From Plectrocnemia conspersa (lineage: Eukaryota; Arthropoda; Insecta; Trichoptera; Polycentropodidae): DNA of 64,000 bases. Position 1 is the stretch's first letter, and each line of letters begins with the position of its first letter. The notes beneath the pieces were generated by a model that had not been told where the DNA came from, made no database searches, and worked only from the letters and a program-made list of their open reading frames with translations. Below are positions 37,390-50,211 of the stretch, piece after piece. The stretch is taken from assembly GCA_009617715.1 (NCBI GenBank), contig VTFK01000026.1, positions 992,001 to 1,056,000 on the forward strand, read 5' to 3'. The translations under genes and the position numbers were made by a program.

Positions 37390-38045
37390 TATTGAGCTAT
37401 AATATTTAAAAAAATACGGCAGGAATAAGTGCATATTAACAAATTTCAATAAGCCGCCCAAAAATATCAGCCGCGGTGAAAAGGTTAAATCGCATGATCT
37501 TGGCGGCCAGTTTACGTCACCAAAACATAAAATAATAACGCAAAACATCCAACATTGCACCCGATGTGTGGCAAGTTGTACCGTCTTGTTAAAACCACAT
37601 GTCTACCGCATCAATATCTTCGATTTCGTGCCAAAAATAAGTATTATTCGCCTATAGCACTCACCATTGCCTGTTACAATCTGACCTTCATCATTTTCAA
37701 AAAAGTAAGGCCACAATGCGCACGAAACAGTCACTTTTTGGGCATGTAATGGTATCTCGTGAATCACATGAGTATTTGACTCGTTAGAGAAGACGATTTT
37801 ATTAGAGAAACAACATCCATTCCTTGCTGCTCTAACACACAATCTATATAAATTATTCGCTGTACGTGATATCTGATCTTCTTGTTTCATCTAAATTTTA
37901 TACGGGTGTAGGTGCAATTCTAGATGAAAAATGCGCCAAGGGGAGGCATATGAAAACCCAAAAGCTGCGAACACCGACGAATCGACAGTTCCGGGTGTTC
38001 TGCCATACCTTAACTTACAGCAGCAATTTTTCGGCTGAACAGGCG
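37390..38045 (-). pseudogene. Tc1/mariner-type (DDE_3) transposase relic
   Basis: Reading the minus strand from 38045 gives AEHPELSIRRCSQLLG (helix-turn-helix region). A frame change is followed by FSYASPWRIFHLELHLHPYK, the second HTH part, and then FSNKIVFSNES (normally FSDEAHF, around the first catalytic Asp). After a deletion come HVIHEIPLHAQKVTVSCALW and PYFFENDEGQIVTGNGECYR, then DMWF.QDGTTCHTS (second catalytic Asp) and GDVNWPPRSCDLT (the WPP-S-DLTP block before the last acidic residue). Order and motifs match insect Tc1/mariner-like transposases. In-frame stops, at least two frameshifts, loss of FHLNG...N after FSDE and an altered first Asp (FSNES) make it non-functional. The identification uses remembered family motifs. 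Confidence 0.82.
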
Positions 38046-38219
38046 CCACGATAATGCACAGGCCTTACCCTATCTCCATATGTTCCATATGGCCCGCTTC
38101 GAAATTATATTGTGGATCACTGCTATAAGAGAAATAATTAAAAAATATACATAAATAATAGACTAAGCGCATGTATTTATGGATATTATCGTATGTTTGC
38201 CGATTTAAATAAATAAATT
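38046..38219. other. short AT-rich spacer
   Basis: It may include the terminal part of the transposon above, but no inverted terminal repeat was identified. Confidence 0.35.
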
Positions 38220-38560
38220 AGGTCAGAATAGCATAGTCCGTAAGACCTAGACTGGTAACTCAGAAGCCACGGGCTCGGATCCCCGCAGCAGAGGGATAAT
38301 TTAAAATATACATAATAGTTCTCAAATAATTTTATAAATGTCACCGATTTAGATACTTTATTATTAAATAATTTATATTAAATTGAATGCATTTTTCATT
38401 TCTGATTGACTTACTTAATTAGTACTAATTTTCACTGTTGTATCGCAATAGTCTTACGCCTGTCAGATTACAACGAAATATATAAAAATTATTAAATTAT
38501 TTAAAAAAAAAATGATTTTATCTAAATGCTAATTTATACATTTAAATTTAATTAAAACGT
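38220..38560 (+). repeat. tRNA-derived SINE-like repeat R5, copy 2
   Basis: The head AGACCTAGACTGGTAACTCA is followed by GCCACGGGCTCGGATCCCCG and CAGCAGA, resembling the 3' half of a tRNA with a B box. The 3' part has TCTTACGCCTGTCAGATTAC followed by 'aacgaaa...tttatctaaatgctaatttatac'. Head and tail both match the copy at 42.64-42.93 kb. No A-box half is well preserved. Confidence 0.65.
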
Positions 38561-41500
38561 CTTATAAACACCATACTTTTATTTGTGTACAAAGATGTGT
38601 TCTTAGTTATTTTATAAATCTATATTTAATATTTGTCTTGGTTGTTTATTATAACATATTTTAACACCTTCGTATTAAATTACTCTTTGTGTTAATAACT
38701 TATTAATTTTTACTATTACTGAGTAATCATCAACAACTATATAAATATTATAGTTAAAATGGTATTTTAATTTATTTTATATGATGACTAAGAAAATATT
38801 ATTCAAATATGCGCCAATAATTAAACATCAAAGTGTTCTTTCTATTAAATTGCGATTTATTAATAAAATATCGAAAATTATTTTGATGCGCGGCTAGATT
38901 CAGTTTTTCATTATAATATATATTTAAAACATCCTAATTTTATGTCTTATTTTTCTTTAGTTTCTCTATTCATTAAAATTATTGTTATTCCTCAAATTTA
39001 TTTCAATTTTTTGAATATTTTTAGTCTCTTGTCTTCGGTCATCAGCACGTCACTGTTCAGCTTAAATTTTAACTTAAAAGTTGAAATTAACGCAGTTGAC
39101 CTAGAAATGGCAGACAATATGCCATGTGCAAATGTCACGTCGCTACTGTTTGGGAGTTCTTATGACCGACAGACAGACACGTGTACAACTAAATATTATG
39201 CTTTTAAAATACTACTTTATTTAATTATAAAAATGAACAATTTAATTATAAAAATGAATGTATATTCAAAATTTATATTGAACCGATTTTTAAAACATAA
39301 TCAAGTATAACGTAACTGACAACTTCCGTGTTAATTTAGTATCCTTTCAAAAAAATGTTTCACAATCACGTTTTAAAACATTGTATGTACTTAAAATTTA
39401 ACAAAGGGTTATTGTTCACACAACGTACACGCAACAAATAAGTTCAAATGAAAGCACAGTAATTTAAAAGAGTGCAACTGTATACTTCGACCATTTTTAT
39501 AAGTATGAAAAACATTTTTATCTTTTTTTTTTAAAAAAAAGCATTATGTAAGGAAGTTCAAAGAATTTATTACAACGCTTTTTGTACATTTTTATAGTTA
39601 GTTCGTTGCAGGTCTTTCTAAGTTTTTATATTACTTTTTTATTAAATTTTTTTGAATCTGCGTCAGATCGCATCAGCTGCGCTGACTCGATGAGATTTTA
39701 TCTTAGTGAATTGTTAAAAGTCGTGACGGTTTGGATCTTACCCACGTTTGGGTTATCTCTCCTTCGTTTAAATTCAAAATGGAATATTCTTGCCGCTGCA
39801 CTATGCTATCGCCCTCCTTTTTTCGAGTATGTGCGCAGAATTATGGTTGCGAAACGATCATATAAATCAAGCTAGCTCGAATCGCCTACGATTAGTATAT
39901 ATTTGGTCGACTTCGCGTCGCACTCACTGACCGTATGTATCTAATGTGTGTAATCGTATTCATTTCGCACTGGCCAAGTATCAAAAAAGCAACGTATGTC
40001 ACTCATTCGACTGCTGGCAACGTGACATTGCAATACCTACTCTGGATTTGCTGTCAAATTTGTTGGATCGCTAAAACTTGACGAGAGTGTCATTCGTGAC
40101 AATCCTTATATTTATATATTTATAATATACCTCTTTGCATAAATACATAATTTTTTTAGATAATTCCATAATATATAATTTTATTTGCATTGTTATAATA
40201 TTTGCACTGTTCAATACATTCCAACTAACGGTAAAGTTTATTTTATCTTTCAGCGCGTTTATTTGCGTGCAATTTGATCGATAAAATCGTTTAGTTATTG
40301 GCCGACCGATAAGGTCGTTTATTCAATTTTATCAATGTTTACTAATTGCATAGACACACCTTACTATTCATAATAATCTGTAATCTTACTTTACGAATTT
40401 CTTAAAATTGTTAGCAAAATGACTATTGTTAAAATATTTTTTTTTTATTTCTATTAGATATAAAAAATACTCGCATGATGTAATCTAATTAGATTTTTAT
40501 TTTCCTGAATGTCAGATTCTAATGCCAAATTATTTGAAACCGCACCATCACCAATAACATTAAACACTCTAATTGCCCAATTTAAGCCTTTCACTGTTAT
40601 CGACAAACTGTTACATGAGTCTATAAAGTAAATTTGCAATAATGCATTACGCGATATATAAACAATCAACATTTCTCGACATTATCGTTTTTTGTGCGAA
40701 ATTAATTAAGTTAAGCTGTTAATATGAGAACCTCGGACAATGTTCCATGGAAAAACTATTTGTTATCTAATGTAAAATATATATTAACAATATTGCAATT
40801 TAAACATAGTTTATTTTCAATATAACATCATTTCTGACTAGAGTTTTACCATAGTTGTAATTATAATTAAAATATTTTAGAGCATAAACTAAAATGCTAT
40901 CAGGCTATTAAATGTTTTATTGTAATAATAACTTAATTAATATTAATCCAGTTATGGCTGGTGAAAATTTGATTTTGTAATATGCTTATTTTTTAAATTC
41001 ATTAATTAAATGTTTTATTAATTAAATAATAAATATTAATATTATATATTATGCGTTATAATAATTTATTTAATTAATCATTATTCGTCAATTTATAATA
41101 AAAATACATAACCGTTCATACATTTGATGCGGAAAATTAAAGAATAATTCATATTAGACGCTTAAATTTACTTCAACAACTTCCATGTCGATGGCCTTAA
41201 GTGTAAATTGACTAACTCCATAATTCTCAAAGAAACTGCGTGGTTTAATTTAATGTAGTTATTTTTCATTTTTAAGAGGTAGTTATATTTTATACAAGGA
41301 GAGCCTTATATTTTTCAATTCATAAAATTGACAAAACATTTTTTTAATAATAGATAAATTCTTATGTTCATATCGATCAAATATTTTATTTTTAGATTTA
41401 TCACACCTTTTGTTTTTCAAATTCGTACGTTGTATGTGAACTAACAATCAATTTTGAATTACAACAAATGAATAATATTATTTTAGTCACAAACGCAAAT

Positions 41501-42639
41501 AATATTTATAAAACCAAAAAAGTTACATTTTTTTATTTCATTTTAAATAAAAATATTATAATCAAGAACATGCTAGAGCAGCGTTTCTCAAGGTTTTTGG
41601 AGTCGTGACTTTTTCTTAACGGTTATGTAGCCTATCCCCTCCTAAATAAAAAAAACAAAACACAATATATTAAATAAGTATATATACAAAATTTTAACTG
41701 AATATTGTTTATAACATATATATACGCAATGAAAAATAAAATTAATTTAGTCCTTGCAACGCAAAATTTCGAATGATTTACTTTTTTTATTGTATTTTTC
41801 TATAAATGTAATAAGATTTATTTAATTACAAATATTTTTTCGTTATTTGATAAAAATCAATATATTCAAAACCATTAAAATTAAATGTGAATATGACATT
41901 GCAATTCATTGTTTTTTGATATTTTATTTTTAAAAAACATGAGCTTAAACGCCATTTTTATTGCTTTAATATTCGTCATAACATGCATATTTTTTCAATT
42001 AGTCTAGCTATTTATTTAAAGTAAAAAATATAATAAAATAAAATCAACATAATTTATTTAGAATTTTTATACATCTAAATTATAATCATATCAATTTAAA
42101 ACTCAATTTTGGTATTTTGCAGCGTAGTGAGAATTTTTTGTGCATTTTACTACAAATTTGAAAAAAATGCTAATATGTGAAATATATGCAGCAAAATTCA
42201 GATATATACTTATTCACAGTTATTTCGCTAAAATAAAATACTTGAGCTATGATGTTTCACATAAGATTTTTTGAATAAATATAAATTTTATATAATATAT
42301 TATGCTAAATTTCTTTGCACTTTAAACAAATATAAAAATTTAATCGTTTTATCAGGACTAACACTATGATATTGAGCGGCAGAAAATAATTTTCCTCTTG
42401 CAACTCCCTCCCTCTAAGTTATTATCAATAATGCTAAACATTATACATATTATAGGTAGCATTGTTAAAATATTATTTCGCCATTCATTATTTTGGATTA
42501 TTGATATTTAAAAATATATAATGATCAATTAACACATTTTTTTAAATTTAGTTTATATTAATAATACTAAACATTATACATATTACAAGTTTCATTTTTA
42601 AAGAAAAATAAGAATATTTAAAAAAAGAGGAATACATAT
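38561..42639. other. AT-rich DNA with a possible hAT end at 41579
   Basis: Only short frames occur here; the 122-codon + frame from 38942 lacks any recognisable similarity. The section 39650-40080 is slightly GC-richer. At 41579 CAGCGTTTCTCAAGGTTTTT with GAGTCGTGAC resembles the terminus of Charlie-like hAT elements; a plausible degenerate other end near 42370 (TTGAGCGGCAG) has no matching target duplication. Confidence 0.4.
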
Positions 42640-42935
42640 GCCACGTTAAATTATTTATCAAGTCTACGAAATACGGTGTTGACTAGTACCGCAAAGGTCG
42701 TGGGCTCAAGTCACTGCAGCAGACTCCAATTGCTATTTATAAAAATGCGATATTATTAAAAACCGGCATATATTGACTTTCAAACTGAAAATTATGTTTA
42801 ATTACTTGTACAGTTGGTATAAATTTATATCATTGTAACGTATTGGGCTTACGCATGTCAGCTTACAACAAAAGATTTTAAAAAAATAAACAGTTTATTC
42901 CTTTAATCTAAATGCTAATTTATACACTCATTCAT
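42640..42935 (+). repeat. tRNA-derived SINE-like repeat R5, copy 3
   Basis: It contains TGACTAGTACCGCAAAGGTC then GTGGGCTCAAGTCACTGCAG and CAGA. The 3' segment TTGTAACGTATTGGGCTTAC followed by GCATGTCAGCTTACAAC aligns with copy 2 at 38.45 kb. Confidence 0.65.
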
Positions 42936-44089
42936 TTTATGCATACATATTATATTAATTAAAAATGGAACTTTATGAACAAAACACCTAAAGAAAAAGC
43001 TGCAACAAAACGTTTACCACCCCACCCCCCTCCCCCATAAAACCATTTATAAATAGTAATTTTATGTTTAATAAAGTAAAATAACACATAAATACAGATT
43101 CGTTGAAATACATAGCCTTTAAAACTTTTAACAAACTAATAAAAACAATCGCAAAGAAAATGTATTTCTCTCTCTCTCTCTCTCTCTTTTTTTTTCAATT
43201 AATTTGTGAACATATATATATAATATATTCTCGGAATGAGCATTTCAACTCATGATAAAAAAAAGTAGTATGTATATATGTGTATAATAATCACATTGTA
43301 TATGATGTTCTCTCACTACATCCACACTGCTTTAGTTAGAAATCTGAAAATTTGCATACTGGCAGTTTCGTATGAATTAACGACTAGGGCCATTTTATCA
43401 TTTATGATATTTTACTTCGTTTGTGTGCGTGTACGAAATACTTATTTGTATATGTTATAATAAAATACAATTAAATCTGTTGACACGGTACAATTCCTCG
43501 CCGAGTCCCTACATTTTTTGTACGCTCTGGAAAGCCGCTACACAATTTTATTTCAACAGTTGGAGCTTCAAGCATGTAACATGAATCAACCTAGATTATG
43601 CAAAATAGATTTAGGTTGTGCGTCAAAACATTGCTACCAAACATGACTGAGAAAACAAGAACTGTGCTGAAGGGGAAAATATTGACCAGCGTGCATTTTA
43701 ACTTTAAACTATTTATTTTGTAATAGCCTAAATAAATCTTAAATCGTTGAGGGTAAATTTAGAATTACTTTGTTTTTATTATGCTCAATTATATGTGCCT
43801 TTCCCTTAAGTAAACGCGCCCAAAAGATTATTTATAAAGCATTAAAACGAATATTTATGGATTTATATGGATTAGTATTTTATTTTTCTTCCTCTGATAT
43901 CTGGATGCGCTTGTATTGTACATACATATATATTAGTTCAGATATAGATTATTTTAAATACTTTAACGGTTAATCGAAAAAATCATATGAGACATATCTC
44001 AAAACATGGAATTCGCAGTTGACTTTTAAACACGTCGAATATTTTCACATTAAAAAAAGCATAATACGTTAATCGCAAAAACGAATCCG
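42936..44089. other. AT-rich DNA with a CT microsatellite
   Basis: A CT dinucleotide run lies at 43168-43188 and is followed by a poly-T. The section 43480-43720 is of more balanced composition. No gene recognised. Confidence 0.45.
43168..43188 (+). repeat. CT microsatellite
   Basis: About ten uninterrupted TC/CT units followed by a T run. Confidence 0.9.
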
Positions 44090-44611
44090 ACATCGCAAGC
44101 TTTTGCGGTCGCCGCTCCGTCGGGCGCTTCGGGGTGGGAGAGGGTGGGACGGAGGTTCGGCTCCGCTCGCGTGCACGTGCGTTGGGCGCCCCTGCTCGCC
44201 GCCGAGCGCCCCTCCCTAGTGCGCGCGCAGGCGGCGGCGCGCCGAGAGCGAGACGCCGCTACCCGGAGAGCGGGACGGGTATCGCAGAGAACGGACTCGC
44301 GGCCACTGTGCCGCGCCGCGCCGACCGGACCGCACCGCCGGCCCCGACACGCGCCGAGGCGCCCCTGCCTCCGCACGCACACGCCGTATCTCTATAGCCC
44401 GACAGAGGAAAATGTGAATCGCATCTCCGCACGTTCCGACCGATCGTACATGCGCTCACTTTTCGCCGACGGACTTTTCCCCGCCGCAACGACGCGTGTC
44501 GTGCGATCGAATCGTATTCGCCAGTGTCAAAACGTTCTGAAAAAAGCAAACTAGTGTACTGTGTGCTACGACGGCGTGACTGAACTTTTTTTGACCGTCG
44601 TTCAATCATCG
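44090..44611 (+). promoter_or_regulatory. mbl: CpG-rich island and probable non-coding first exon of mbl
   Basis: This is the most GC-rich block of the window, dense in CG dinucleotides and sharply bounded by AT-rich DNA. At its 3' end AATCATCG|GTAAGA gives a consensus splice donor (GT at 44612). There is no TATA box. Long frames run through it in several registers on both strands, with arginine/alanine-rich translations typical of GC-rich non-coding DNA, and none starts a recognisable protein. The next good acceptor on the same strand that leads to coding sequence is the one at 60737 in front of the mbl start codon. I therefore infer a TATA-less promoter plus 5'UTR exon, with a 16.1-kb intron. 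Insect mbl genes are known for long 5' introns and several 5'UTR exons. RNA evidence would be needed for the start point. Confidence 0.5.
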
Positions 44612-44860
44612 GTAAGACTGACATTTCATATTGTTTTTAAATGCGATAAACAAACAAATAAATGCACGCCGTATATACACGTGCGCGCCGGGAAACTCCC
44701 GTACCTGCAATTTGTGCAATCGCACGTGTTGTAATTTTATGATCGAGTGGCGCATTTAAAACTAGCCCGATTTCTTAATAACTGCATTGACTCGTCACAT
44801 TTTTAATCACAACACGCACAACGATTATTTTTGAAATGATACGTTAAATTACGAGCTGAT
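44612..44860 (+). other. start of the presumed long mbl 5' intron
   Basis: The composition falls off from the island; no further feature. The intron is inferred to run to 60737. Confidence 0.35.
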
Positions 44861-46400
44861 TTCAAATATTGACGGTTATTTTTTCACCCACAACGCATAC
44901 AGATTGTTTTTAAGTCGATCGATAGTATTTTTTTTTACAAAAACTACATGTAAATATATATGCTGGTTTAAAATATGTTGTTTTAGCTTACAATTTTAAT
45001 ATAACGCAAAATATATCAAATTCTTGTGATAAAATCATTTTACATATGTAAAATATTAAATTAAAAAATAGTTTTTAATAGAAAACGTACAGTTTTTTAT
45101 TATTAATTTAACACAAAATATTGCAGTACAAAATTTATATAAAGTAAAATTACGTGTTTAAAAAAATCTATCGTGACGCATTGGGGAAACCTGTCAAGCT
45201 ATTATGGTTAGATTAATATCAATAAGTTACGCGCTTATTTTAATTATGTTATAAGTATGTTCAGTAATATAAAAAAAATATTTAGCACATTATTCTATAA
45301 AAATCATGTGCTGCTTTTAGACATTTTATGATTTTTAACATGCATGCTTTTTGTGCAGTTGATCAATATTAATAGCAAATCCAATATGACGCATTGGGGA
45401 ATCCTAACCAGTCATGATTGTGAGATTTATTTTTTAATCTAAGTTACGTGCTTATTTTATTTATAACACATTTTATCTATGATTAATATTAATACAACAC
45501 AATGTTGTAGTTCTCAAGACAAAAATATAAATTATGGTATTAGTTTGAATTCAACACATCCAGTTTTTTTAATCAATAAATATTTAAAATACTATACTTT
45601 GATATTTTGTTAAAAAATGATCAATGTAATATATAACACAATGTGCTGATTGCAAATATTCCTGTATAGTTTTATTTTATATAAACGGATTATGGAAAAA
45701 AATATTTTATTTTTTACTTTTCTGTTACCAGGGTAATTATTTTTTTAAATGTTCAAAATAAATTTCTAACAAAAAGGGTTCTTACAATTATTTTAAAATG
45801 AGCCTAACCAATATATTTAAAAAAGCCTCCGATAAATAGTAGCGTTTTTTTTTTTAATATTACTATTAAGTAAAATTGCGTGCTGATTTTATATATTTCA
45901 TATGTTTTACTGTAACACGTATACTTTCTTGTACAGTAAATCAATACTAAGGCTTTCGTGACGCATTGGGAAAAACCATGTTTTTGTGTTTTCAAATAAA
46001 TAAAAAAATTCTAATTGTGACAAGAAATTGTAAATTGTGTTTTTTCAAAATTATCAATATAATTATATGCTCAGGTACTCTAATTCATTGATTATTTTTT
46101 TCTTAATATAAATAAAATAATACTGCATTTACTATAACACTACACTATTATAAGTAAAATTACGTTTCTTCTACAATGATTCACGCTGGTTTCAAATAAT
46201 GTCTACAATATTGCAATGCTAACAAAATATTTTTTGCTCGGTATTTTTATACAAAATTTTCATATAACATTATATTAAAAATTGTTTAGTATTTTTTAAT
46301 GATGTTTTAAATTACGTGTTAAATTAAAATACTTGATTTATTTTTACTCACAACGCGTATTTTTTTTATATCGATCATTATTATTATTATAATGCAAAAT
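44860..46400. repeat. degenerate tandem array (R6)
   Basis: The block TGACGCATTGGGGAAACC or close variants recurs at 45174, 45389 and 45957. Linked blocks also recur: 'ttgtgcagttgatcaatatta' or 'ttgtacagtaaatcaatact' before it, 'aagttacg.gcttatttta' after it, and 'tca.ccacaacgc.ta' at 44884 and 46348. The 214-bp spacing of the first two suggests a unit of about 200 bp. A related piece is at 51070. It is an old satellite-like array or repeatedly inserted element, with no coding content. Confidence 0.55.
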
Positions 46401-49400
46401 ATTGCCACACTTTTGATAAAAAAATGTTAAATATTTTTAATACTAAATTATGTATATGTATTAATTTACATAAACTAATAGCTTATGGTGTTTTTCATAT
46501 TCTTATGCCACTTTATTTGTGTTTTATTTTATTTTCACCTTTGAGTAACTTGTGGTTATTATTTTGATACATTGCTATTCTTTTTCTTAAATCATTGTTA
46601 AAACAAGTCATATCAAAAGCTCCGCGTAAGATATGTATATTAAATAAATTAATATGTGTGTGATACTGTGATGACACATTTGAAATCAGTGAGTAATTTT
46701 ACTTATAAATCGTACTATTTAAGCTACAAGATAGTTTTGTTATATTGTATTAGATCGGAATATTATGATAACAAGTGGCATTTAAAATAACTGAGGCATT
46801 AATCACAAGAACACGAATCGTTAAATTGCCACTTTTTACCAAAGTATGTTTATATCCCTAATATATTGCATGCAAATGTATATAGTAATAATTAAAGCAA
46901 CTTGAATCGAAATCAATATAGATTGAAAGTATTTTATTCAAAAAAGATTTTGATAATAAGCTTATTCATTTGTTTTTTTTTTTTTTTGAAAAGGCAAAAC
47001 CGCCTCACTGATTATTTAATTTTGTCGTGCTATAACACCGTATCAATGTTCCTAAACCCAGTTATAGTTCCCCAACTTCTTGGAGTTTCGAACTGCATTT
47101 ATCAATTTCCAAAGTGCTCTCCCGTTTTAGCTTCGAATCAAAATATAGGCGTAAATTTTCTCTAAGATAAATTATTATGTGTATGGATGGCTTTTCGTTG
47201 TTTTTGCTCAGCAACCGAGAACGCATAAATCTCCCGACTTTTAACGATGTCTGAGCGAGTTTTCCGCGAATTTTCGAGGCGAGTCGTGAAATATGGACAT
47301 CGTAGTTGTCGCCGCTGCGAGACGTAGAGTCGAGCTTTTGTCCATCTGCCCATCGAGATAAAAAAACGATCTATTTTAGTGATTAATTAACCTCGATCCG
47401 GCGCTGTTGTGTAGTGCGCATTTTTTACTGTCGAAATATTAATATTTTAGCTATTTATAATTTGTATCAGATTGTTTGGGTTATATACTACGGCTAATCT
47501 TAATCGTGGATACTTTTTTGTTATTATGCAAAATAAATGTATATAAGCCATCTTGATTATACAATATGTACAATGCAGATAGATGTAATGTACGTTACTA
47601 ACTGTGCTAATATGAAACATATGTGTGTAAACAAATTTATTTTATAACCGTCTGTGCGATATCAGCTATTTTAATCGCCCGTGATATTTTAGTCGTTCCT
47701 TTTATATGAACGTAAAATGTATTTATGTCATTATTTATTTTTACCGTAACGCACGTGATATGTGTTTTATATTAGCAACAAATTAGATTGCCAGTTATTT
47801 AAATACCTCAAGGCAAGAACTTGTTACTGATTTGTATTTAGACATTTGTAAAGTAACCAGTATTTTTTATAAAAAAGAGATGATGGAAATTGAAATGTTG
47901 AATATTTGATTTTTCGATGTTTGACATGAAAACTCTGGTTAATGCCAAAACACAGATTAATCATTCTGTAATAACTTATGCTCAATGGTTCGTTAAGGTT
48001 TTGGAATAATTTATGAGATGGAAAAGATATTACAAATAGTTAATGGTATTTTTATAAAAGAATAAGCATGACTTAACATATAATATTTATATTTTCGGTA
48101 AAATAAATGTTTAAAAGTAAGAGCATGTTAAATTTAGTTTAGTTAATATTATGAATATTATTCTACAACAATGTCAGTTAATTTAAAATTATCTTGGGTA
48201 TTTTCATTTAATCAATAAACATTTATTATTATTAAAATTGCTTAATATTCAATTTATATTTTTTGTCGTGTGTGATTCATTATTATATCGAAAATTCTAT
48301 GAATAATATTTGCGAAAACTAAATTGACCCAATAAAGCTATTCAACATCAGAATCTATCAATCAAGTCAGACCCGTCGTTTTATCATGTCAGATTAAATT
48401 TTATTTGAGAGTTCTAGACAGTGGGTACGGTATACACATCCTTTGTGTAATTTCATTAATACACAATGAGACTCAATCATCAATGAATTTTATATTAAAA
48501 GTAATACAATGTTGTGCAGAACAATCTGTCCGTTTTTTTTAAATAAAAAACGCGGCCATTTTTAAATGCAAAATATCTCACGTGGAAACGAGCGCGTATT
48601 TGAATACGCACCGTTCGTTCGTTCACCGTAAAAACTAGGCGTCGTCGTCTAGATTTTCGCTCATTCTTTGCACTTCTGCAACCGTGAAATTCTAACAATG
48701 CCGCCGCCTCCAGACAGGTCATTTGGTATTCAAATGTCGGGAGATGGGCTTCAAATGGGTCTCCGATTCCGAAGGTGTCTGCTTGATTCGATTACGCGGC
48801 GCCGGCGTTAGTTAACTTTGACCGTAACTCTCAGTTTGCTTTTGGTCCGATCAACTTTACAATACCGTAATCGGCGATATACACTTAGGCATGTATATGC
48901 ATAAGCGCTTTATTTTCAGGCCGGCAGTAAATTTAAAATTTGCCCTTTTCGGAGACTAGGAAACGCCGCCAGTCACTCGTAACCCTTTTTCCCGTAATTA
49001 CTCTCTTGGGCCCGTTTAACAGTCGCAGGGCCGAGTATAATTCACCAGTCTTCCCATAGCAGAATTTCGTTCTTGGCGAAATTTATCTTTTATACCTTCG
49101 TGCGTAATAAATGCGCGCGCAAAACTCTTAGCTCTGCGTCTTTTTGTATTTTGCGTAACCGCCAGCTGTTGCCCTGCTTCCCTAGCTATTTATACCGTCG
49201 ATTGATAAACGCTCATTTCGGATGCTACATACACTGTTTTTTATCGAAAAAAATTAGACGCTCCATGCGCATTCGCGTAATCAATCTTGGCGTTAATAAG
49301 AGCGCTCGTTACACTATGAAAATAATTCCAAATAATAACCACCTTCGGCGCGTGAACTAGAGCGTGGAGAATGGTAATGCTGTTTTATGGATTTTAACGT

Positions 49401-50211
49401 AATAAATCTACCATTTTTTACATCATACGTTTTAATTAGTAGAGTCGACGCACTCTCGATTTAAATTGCACTCGCGCCCCTTCGATCTTCTGAAAAAGTT
49501 CTCGGTCCGCACTAATGAAAACTGCCGGCGCCGCCCTTTACGCTCATCTTTTAGAACTTTCGCATCGCAATAGTTTCTCAAAAGTTAATTCTTTGGCCAA
49601 ACATAATGAGATTTTCGAAAGGCGTCGTCCATTTGTAAAGCGCCCCCTGCGCCCGGCCGACGTTTATTATTCCGCAGGCGAGCGGCGCGGACTTCGCGAG
49701 GGATGTTTACGCTCGAGCTAAAGTGAATTTTATGCGGGTGCCAAGCGAAAGGTGACTTACCCGATTACGTGACATTTTAGATAATTCAAAGATAAATTTC
49801 CGGTTGATGTGCGCTAGTGTTGTAGAGCTCTAGCTGGCTGGTTACCGCGCGTCGTGCCTCGCGAGGCGAAAGTCGTCTATCAAAAGTCTCTCGGGTTCGT
49901 GTACACTCGACTCAACCACTATTTTATGGCTCATGCCAAGATAAGACGCACACGCTCGGCATAATTGCGATGCAGACGTGTCCGTAATTTCCGACGTTCA
50001 TACCACCCCATTTTCAGTGATGGGAAAGCGTATACAATCTTAGAACTAACCCCTTACTCCATGAACTACTCATTGAACTGTATGTATTCTCAAACGGTAT
50101 TTATTTAATAAATATAGTCTGTTTTTTTAAATTCATTTGTTTAAATTGTATATGTGCGCCTATGTATATATGAGCCGTTATTTTTTTGAAAGTGTTGAAA
50201 ATCGGTAGCTT
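46401..50211. other. non-coding DNA with GC-richer sections
   Basis: AT-rich in 46400-47190 and 47420-48530. GC-richer in 47190-47420 and 48540-49990, where several frames of 60-95 codons occur on both strands without recognisable similarity. The stretch sits within the presumed mbl 5' intron, so the GC-richer sections could be enhancers or alternative 5' exons. Confidence 0.4.

Noticed and set aside
38942..39310. 122-codon + strand frame with hydrophobic N-terminus
   Set aside because: It is AT-driven (Phe, Leu, Ile, Asn, Lys rich), its tail contains a repeated LIIKMN string, and no similarity is recognised; a chance frame.
41579..42380. Full hAT insertion beginning CAGCGTTTCTCAAGG
   Set aside because: The left end looks typical, but the suggested right end near 42375 is poor and no target duplication matches, so it is not listed as an element.
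44050..44624. Overlapping frames of 87-136 codons on both strands as protein genes
   Set aside because: They lie in the most GC-rich block, where stops are rare in all registers. The translations are low-complexity Arg/Ala/Pro and match nothing; a 5'UTR/promoter with a splice donor explains the block better.
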